From: Pedobacter westerhofensis
GTDB lineage: Bacteria > Bacteroidota > Bacteroidia > Sphingobacteriales > Sphingobacteriaceae
Direction: 5' to 3'
Assembly: GCF_900182595.1 (NCBI RefSeq)
Contig: NZ_FXTN01000001.1
Coordinates: 601,895-665,894, forward strand
DNA: 64,000 bases
Part shown: positions 60,531 through 64,000 of the stretch, in pieces
How the letters are laid out: every line of letters begins with the position of its first letter
How positions within the stretch are numbered: the stretch's first letter is position 1
The notes under the pieces: generated by a model
Databases searched by the model: none
Told to the model about the DNA's origin: nothing
What the model saw: the letters and a program-made list of their open reading frames with translations, nothing else
Position numbers and translations under genes: made by a program

Positions 60531-61610
60531 ATGGAATACAAAAAACTGAGGCTTCCAATAGGGTTAAACATTGAGACAAAAGCTGTTTTGAAGAAAACGG
60601 CCGCAGCTCGAAGCGCCTTAGCAGAAATGAAAGGTGTTGCCTCTAGCATTCCTAATGAAAACATTTTGATTAGTACTTTAGCTTTACAGGAAGCTAAAGA
60701 TAGTTCTGCTATAGAAAACATTATCACAACGCATGATGAATTATATCAATCAGATTTTTCCTCTGATGATTTCAGAAGTCTTTCTACCAAAGAAGTTTAT
60801 AATTATGTTCAGGCTTTACGTACTGGGTTTGAAGTAGTAAAACAAAATGGATTCATTTCCAATAATCAAATCCTAAATATTCAGGCTATCATTGAAGAAA
60901 ATAGTGCTGGTTTTCGTAAACTTCCTGGTACAGCCTTGAAAAATGAACAAACAGGAGAAGTAGTATATACTCCTCCGCAACATCCTGAAGAAATACAGGA
61001 ATTAATGAATGACCTGGAGCAGTTTATAAATGATGACAATCTAAGCGATTGGGATCCACTTGTTAAAATGGCTGTTATTCATCACCAATTTGAGAGTATT
61101 CACCCATTTTATGATGGAAACGGAAGAACTGGAAGAATTATTAATATCCTTTTTCTTGTAAAAGAGGGGCTATTAAATATTCCCATATTGTATCTTAGCC
61201 GCTTTATAAATCAAAATAAATCTGAATATTATAAACTATTGCAGAAAGTAAGGAGTGAAAATTCATGGGAAGAATGGATACTTTTTATACTGGAAGGTGT
61301 AGAACAAACTTCCTTGCAAGCCATTCGTGTTATTGAAGGTATAAAAGAATTAATGCTTGGTCACAAACTAAAAATAAGAAGCGAACTGCCCAAACTTTAT
61401 AGTCAAGATCTATTGAATAATATCTTTAGGCACCCATATACCAAAATTGAATTTGTAATGGAAGAATTGGACGTGAGCAGAATCACTGCTACCCGATACC
61501 TTGAACAGCTCACTAGTATAGGCATTTTGCATAAGGAAAAGCTATGGAAAGATAATTACTATATCAATAAAAGCCTGTTTGATTTTCTATCAAATGTGAG
61601 TGTTAAATAA
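60531..61610 (+). CDS. Fic domain protein with N-terminal inhibitory helix (class II)
   Basis: 359 residues. Inhibitory helix: KDSSAIENIITTHDELY near residue 63 has the [S/T]xxxE[G/N] motif. Fic core: IHPFYDGNGRTGRIINILFL near residue 195, i.e. HPFxDGNGRxGR with the catalytic His. C-terminal winged-helix region KIEFVMEELDVSRITATRYL (residues 305-355). Probably adenylates target proteins, held in check by its own helix. It stands alone, so any target or phosphodiesterase partner is unknown. Followed directly by a long inverted repeat. Confidence 0.92.
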   Translation: MEYKKLRLPIGLNIETKAVLKKTAAARSALAEMKGVASSIPNENILISTLALQEAKDSSAIENIITTHDELYQSDFSSDDFRSLSTKEVYNYVQALRTGFEVVKQNGFISNNQILNIQAIIEENSAGFRKLPGTALKNEQTGEVVYTPPQHPEEIQELMNDLEQFINDDNLSDWDPLVKMAVIHHQFESIHPFYDGNGRTGRIINILFLVKEGLLNIPILYLSRFINQNKSEYYKLLQKVRSENSWEEWILFILEGVEQTSLQAIRVIEGIKELMLGHKLKIRSELPKLYSQDLLNNIFRHPYTKIEFVMEELDVSRITATRYLEQLTSIGILHKEKLWKDNYYINKSLFDFLSNVSVK

Positions 61611-61614
61611 TTAT

Positions 61615-61707
61615 CATATATAGGAAATGGCACTTTTCTATACATGATGCTGATCTCATGTATAGAAAAGTGCCATTTCCTATATATGAGATCAGCATCA
61701 TGTATAG
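61615..61707. repeat. 33-bp perfect inverted repeat with a competing third arm
   Basis: Arm 1 61615-61647 and arm 2 61656-61688 are perfect complements, 8-base loop TGCTGATC. A third stretch, 61689-61707, is the exact complement of 61638-61656, the tail of arm 1 with the loop. So two alternative foldings are possible. It begins five bases after the Fic stop codon. Confidence 0.9.
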
Positions 61708-61737
61708 AATTTATGGTATTATGAAACAGCAAAAAAA

Positions 61738-61766
61738 AGCCTCTGAGATGATCTCAGAGGCCTGTG
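61738..61766. repeat. Perfect palindrome ahead of repeat unit B
   Basis: GCCTCTGAGAT-G-ATCTCAGAGGC, 11-bp arms with one central base, preceded by an A run. A similar but degraded form precedes unit A. Confidence 0.75.
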
Positions 61767-61767
61767 T

Positions 61768-61860
61768 GGAGCTGAGGAGGGCTTAAATGAACCCTTTATG
61801 AGGCTTTTGATGCTGGTTAGGGCGGTTAATGAGGAAAATGTTTTGGTGAAAGAGCTTTAA
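61768..61860 (+). repeat. Repeat unit B
   Basis: GGAGCTGAGG ... CTTAAATGAACCCTTT ... GTTAGGGCGGTTAATGAGGA ... CTTTAA. In the frame GAEEGLNEPFMRLLMLVRAV NEEN the codons match units A and C apart from a few synonymous or conservative changes. Confidence 0.75.
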
Positions 61861-61887
61861 GATCCGAATGAATTATGATAAGTTTTG

Positions 61888-62033
61888 GGAGCTGAGGAGG
61901 GTCTAAATGAACCCTTTGTACGGCTTTTAATGCTGATAAGGGCGGTTAATGAGGAAAATGTTATGAGAAAAGAGGGCAAAAGGGAAATTGAATATTGATC
62001 AGTTTTAGGAGATGAACGGGGTTTTATCGAACA
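61888..62033 (+). repeat. Repeat unit C, with partial further copy
   Basis: Begins GGAGCTGAGGAGGG, 120 bases after unit B, and carries the longer tail shared with unit A (GGGAAATTGAATATTGA). The following AGTTTTAGGAGATGAACGGG (62000-62019) resembles AGTTTTGGGAGCTGAGGAGG at 61881, so a decayed fourth unit probably begins there. Confidence 0.7.
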
Positions 62034-62535
62034 GCATTTTGATTCATTTAAGGACAGGCTATAAATTTTACCTCGCACCACTGAATCGATATTGATTAAA
62101 GACTTGGTTCATGAATTAACAAAAATGTAATGTCTTAATAGATATGGTTTATTTTGGGATATATCCATTTGGAGACAGACGGTTGAAGAATTGAAGACAC
62201 CTCTTCACACTATAAAAAATATCAGGATGGCTATCATGGAACTGAGAATCCAATTTGACTAAGATATAGAAAAGAACCAAACTGCATATTCAAAGAAGTT
62301 AAGTTTAAGGAGCAGACAGCTAATAATGAAGTTTATTCATTGTAATGCTATGATCATAAAATGTTTTTCATAGAATTAATTCCTGATCTGTTCAAAAGAC
62401 CAAATTCAGAATTATTAACACAAAGACCTGTATTGCATACTATAATTTGTTCCTGATCCGATCGCGATGAATAAGTTTTGATGAAGATTGTAAACATTCT
62501 CTGTAAATTTCAGATATTACAAAAAATAAAAATAA
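62034..62535. other. A+T-rich gap with no recognised gene
   Basis: Apart from the possible fourth repeat at its left end, no coding frame of quality is seen on either strand, and no terminator or known regulatory site. Confidence 0.35.
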
Positions 62536-62928
62536 ATGGATACTTCCCCAATTAGAAAATACGTGCACAGGCTGCGAGATGAACTAAGAAAAGTCGCAAA
62601 ACCTATGCTTGGTTTAGATTTTAAAGTATATAACTGTGGCAAATTTGGTGCTGTGATCAGTCTCTCTTTTAAAAATAATCCGGGATTTCAAGAAAATTAT
62701 TACGATGGATTTCCAAGTATTGAAAACGTTTTGAGTCAACGTCTGCCTGCTTTAAGATTCAATCCAATAGATGGGCCAAGATTTAAGGGGACAAATATGA
62801 TCATGATAACAGATGAAATATTAATCATTAAGGATACCAATCCATATGAATGGTCATATGAGAAGATTACGGATGATGTAAAAACAATACTTAGTCCACC
62901 TAAAGCCAATGCAAATGAAGTTCGGTAG
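62536..62928 (+). CDS. Unknown protein, first of an overlapping pair
   Basis: 130 residues, soluble and basic at the start (RKYVHRLRDELRKVAKPMLG), with SLSFKNNPGFQENYYDGFPS and NMIMITDEILIIKDTNPYEW. No domain recognised. ATG 62536 is the first start. Its 3' end overlaps the next gene by 20 bases (14 if the next begins at its second ATG), so they are co-translated. Confidence 0.6.
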   Translation: MDTSPIRKYVHRLRDELRKVAKPMLGLDFKVYNCGKFGAVISLSFKNNPGFQENYYDGFPSIENVLSQRLPALRFNPIDGPRFKGTNMIMITDEILIIKDTNPYEWSYEKITDDVKTILSPPKANANEVR

Positions 62929-63301
62929 ATTTGAAGGGGATTCCCAAGAATTCAAGGATGTTTGCGAAAACCTAGGTTATGATCCGAAAATATTTTTCGA
63001 AGTCAAGTCCCATAAGATTAATACCTGGGCACTCGTAGGAGCAATAGTTGCTTATGTAATCGTGAATATTTTTTTATTTAAGACCTTATCTACGGACGAC
63101 TGGTATACAGCATTATTTATTACTGCTATTGTTTTATGGGGAGTTATATGTGTTTTAGTTCACTTAAAATTTGCGGAAAAAATTGCGACTACATTGACTG
63201 TAGTTACTGGCCTTGCTGTTATCTGCTATGCCGTGAAAATATCCACTCCAAAAGATACTATCAAAGAACTTAATAAAAAAGTTGACGCTATAATGAAATA
63301 A
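62909..63301 (+). CDS. Unknown membrane protein, second of an overlapping pair
   Basis: 130 residues with three predicted helices: TWALVGAIVAYVIVNIFLF, YTALFITAIVLWGVICVLVH and TTLTVVTGLAVICYAVKI, after a soluble head of 35 residues and before a coiled tail (TIKELNKKVDAIMK). An in-frame ATG at 62915 is an alternative start. Domain and role unknown; the same overlapping soluble/membrane layout occurs at 56322-57448. Confidence 0.6.
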   Translation: MQMKFGRFEGDSQEFKDVCENLGYDPKIFFEVKSHKINTWALVGAIVAYVIVNIFLFKTLSTDDWYTALFITAIVLWGVICVLVHLKFAEKIATTLTVVTGLAVICYAVKISTPKDTIKELNKKVDAIMK

Positions 63302-63538
63302 GATACTGCCGTTTTATCGTCTATGAAGTGGAATTATATTGATATCAAGATAATGATTGTAAGGGTTGCCTCTGTTCACAGGCTCCTCAAATGAAATTTA
63401 AGCGATTTAGGATCAATTGTAAAAGCCAGATCCTGAATGTCAACTGCAAGTTTTGATGGATCGAAAGAAGATTTATATGTTTAGATAACTCCATAAACAA
63501 AAATACCCGGGAGTGTAAAGCGAACTGTGTCAACACCA

Positions 63539-63581
63539 CTTCTTCCTAGGTGGAGGCGGTCAGCCTCCACCTAGGAAGAAG
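63539..63581. repeat. 19-bp perfect hairpin over the transposase stop
   Basis: CTTCTTCCTAGGTGGAGGC (63539-63557) and its exact complement (63563-63581), loop GGTCA. The stop codon (63560-63562) lies in the loop; the last codons DFFLGGG form one arm. It sits just inside the IS end. Confidence 0.85.
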
Positions 63582-64000
63582 TCGCCGAAGGCTTTAAGTC
63601 GTTCCCCAAATTTAATATACAATTGGGACATTGTCAAACCCCAGTTGTGCATTGGCATTGTCCACTTCTTAGATAGCTCTCTGAAGGCCAGATATACTAA
63701 TTTTAGGAGTGCTTGATCCGAAGTGAAAGCACCTTTGGTTTTGGTTACTTTTCTAATCTGCCGGTGCATCCCTTCAATTGCATTAGTCGTATAAATCACT
63801 TTCCTGATCTCTGCTGAATATTCAAAATAGGTAGAAAGGTTCACCCAGTTATCCAGCCAGCTTTTTACTGAAAGCGGATATTTTTTACCCCATTTATCTT
63901 CAAACTCCAATAGTTTTTCATAGCCTTGTTCTTGATTATTCGCCTTATAAACTGGCTTGAGATCTTCAACAACGGCCTTTTTATCTTTCTCAGGTACATA
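63560..64000 (-). CDS. IS256-family transposase, C-terminal part (5' end outside the window)
   Basis: The minus-strand frame is open to the window edge: YVPEKDKKAVVEDLKPVYKA, then EFEDKWGKKYPLSVKSWLDN, WVNLSTYFEYSAEIRKVIYT, TNAIEGMHRQIRKVTKTKGA (the signature with catalytic Glu in NAIEG), LRELSKKWTMPMHNWGLTMS-type text. About 147 residues seen of some 400. The rest and the start are beyond 64000. The ATG at 63910 is internal, not the start. Confidence 0.92.
   Translation of the reverse strand, partial: YVPEKDKKAVVEDLKPVYKANNQEQGYEKLLEFEDKWGKKYPLSVKSWLDNWVNLSTYFEYSAEIRKVIYTTNAIEGMHRQIRKVTKTKGAFTSDQALLKLVYLAFRELSKKWTMPMHNWGLTMSQLYIKFGERLKAFGDFFLGGG

Larger units (their letters stand above)
63511..64000. 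mobile_element. IS256-family insertion sequence, one end only
   Basis: The element starts near 63511 at GAGTGTAAAGCGAACTGTGT, a typical IS256-type terminal inverted repeat, and runs off the right edge. The other end and the target duplication cannot be seen. The only gene is the transposase on the minus strand. Confidence 0.75.

Noticed and set aside
60416..60727. 103-residue open frame on the minus strand
   Set aside because: Lies opposite the start of the Fic gene, whose frame has strong family motifs; composition is that of an antisense shadow.
59711..62033. CRISPR array
   Set aside because: Units are about 120 bp, diverged and not separated by uniform spacers; no cas genes nearby.

Overview
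The window looks like a chromosome segment from a Bacteroidota bacterium, most likely Sphingobacteriaceae (Pedobacter-like). The basis is family content (DUF6266, DUF4199, DUF1573, NIPSNAP, fused DAHP synthase/chorismate mutase, fused E1 alpha/beta, TonB receptors with a carboxypeptidase-like N-terminal domain), the lack of strong Shine-Dalgarno sites, and several promoters matching the Bacteroidota pattern TTTG-N19-TAnnTTTG. Species cannot be fixed from sequence reading alone.

Layout. 1-314: cut-off ECF sigma factor. 589-3333: oxidoreductase / NIPSNAP / 2-hydroxyacid dehydrogenase cluster. 3461-5884: siderophore-type TonB receptor. 6119-12607: small redox enzymes interleaved with AraC, HxlR and LuxR-type regulators. 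12725-14407: a scar of a mobile element beside a tRNA(CAT) gene, with a frameshifted Bacteroidota tyrosine-integrase N-terminus and a broken YhcG/DUF1016 nuclease. 14474-17147: HAD phosphatase, Mpo1-like protein, catalase. 17230-18554: tandem DUF6266 genes. 19104-22588: proline dehydrogenase, S4 protein, aroB, fatty acid hydroxylase. 22739-27834: a TonB receptor / DUF4374 lipoprotein / PepSY membrane protein operon resembling the XusABC xenosiderophore system, with a clear promoter, palindromic operator and two leader hairpins. 28007-32709: an aromatic amino acid operon (pheA, DAHP synthase-chorismate mutase, aroA, aroC) behind a complete attenuator whose leader peptide has eight aromatic residues in nine. 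32731-36944: E1 component, DUF1573, aminotransferase. 37062-39567: MarR / isochorismatase-like / MFS operon with a 28-bp operator. 39619-55845: ABC exporter, methyltransferase, dienelactone hydrolase, SDRs, KatG, FtsX-type permease, DinB, AraC regulators and a TetX-like monooxygenase.

From about 55.8 kb to the right edge the DNA becomes A+T-rich and accessory in character: overlapping unknown gene pairs, a Fic protein followed by a 33-bp perfect inverted repeat, a decayed toxin-antitoxin module, a frameshifted membrane protein, three copies of a roughly 120-bp repeat, and the 3' end of an IS256-family element that runs off the window.

The most informative signals are regulatory: the aromatic attenuator; a shared 8-3-8 palindrome in front of both TonB receptor genes; a shared ATAG-N7-CTAT motif in front of both catalase genes; and promoter-overlapping palindromes next to the HxlR and MarR genes.
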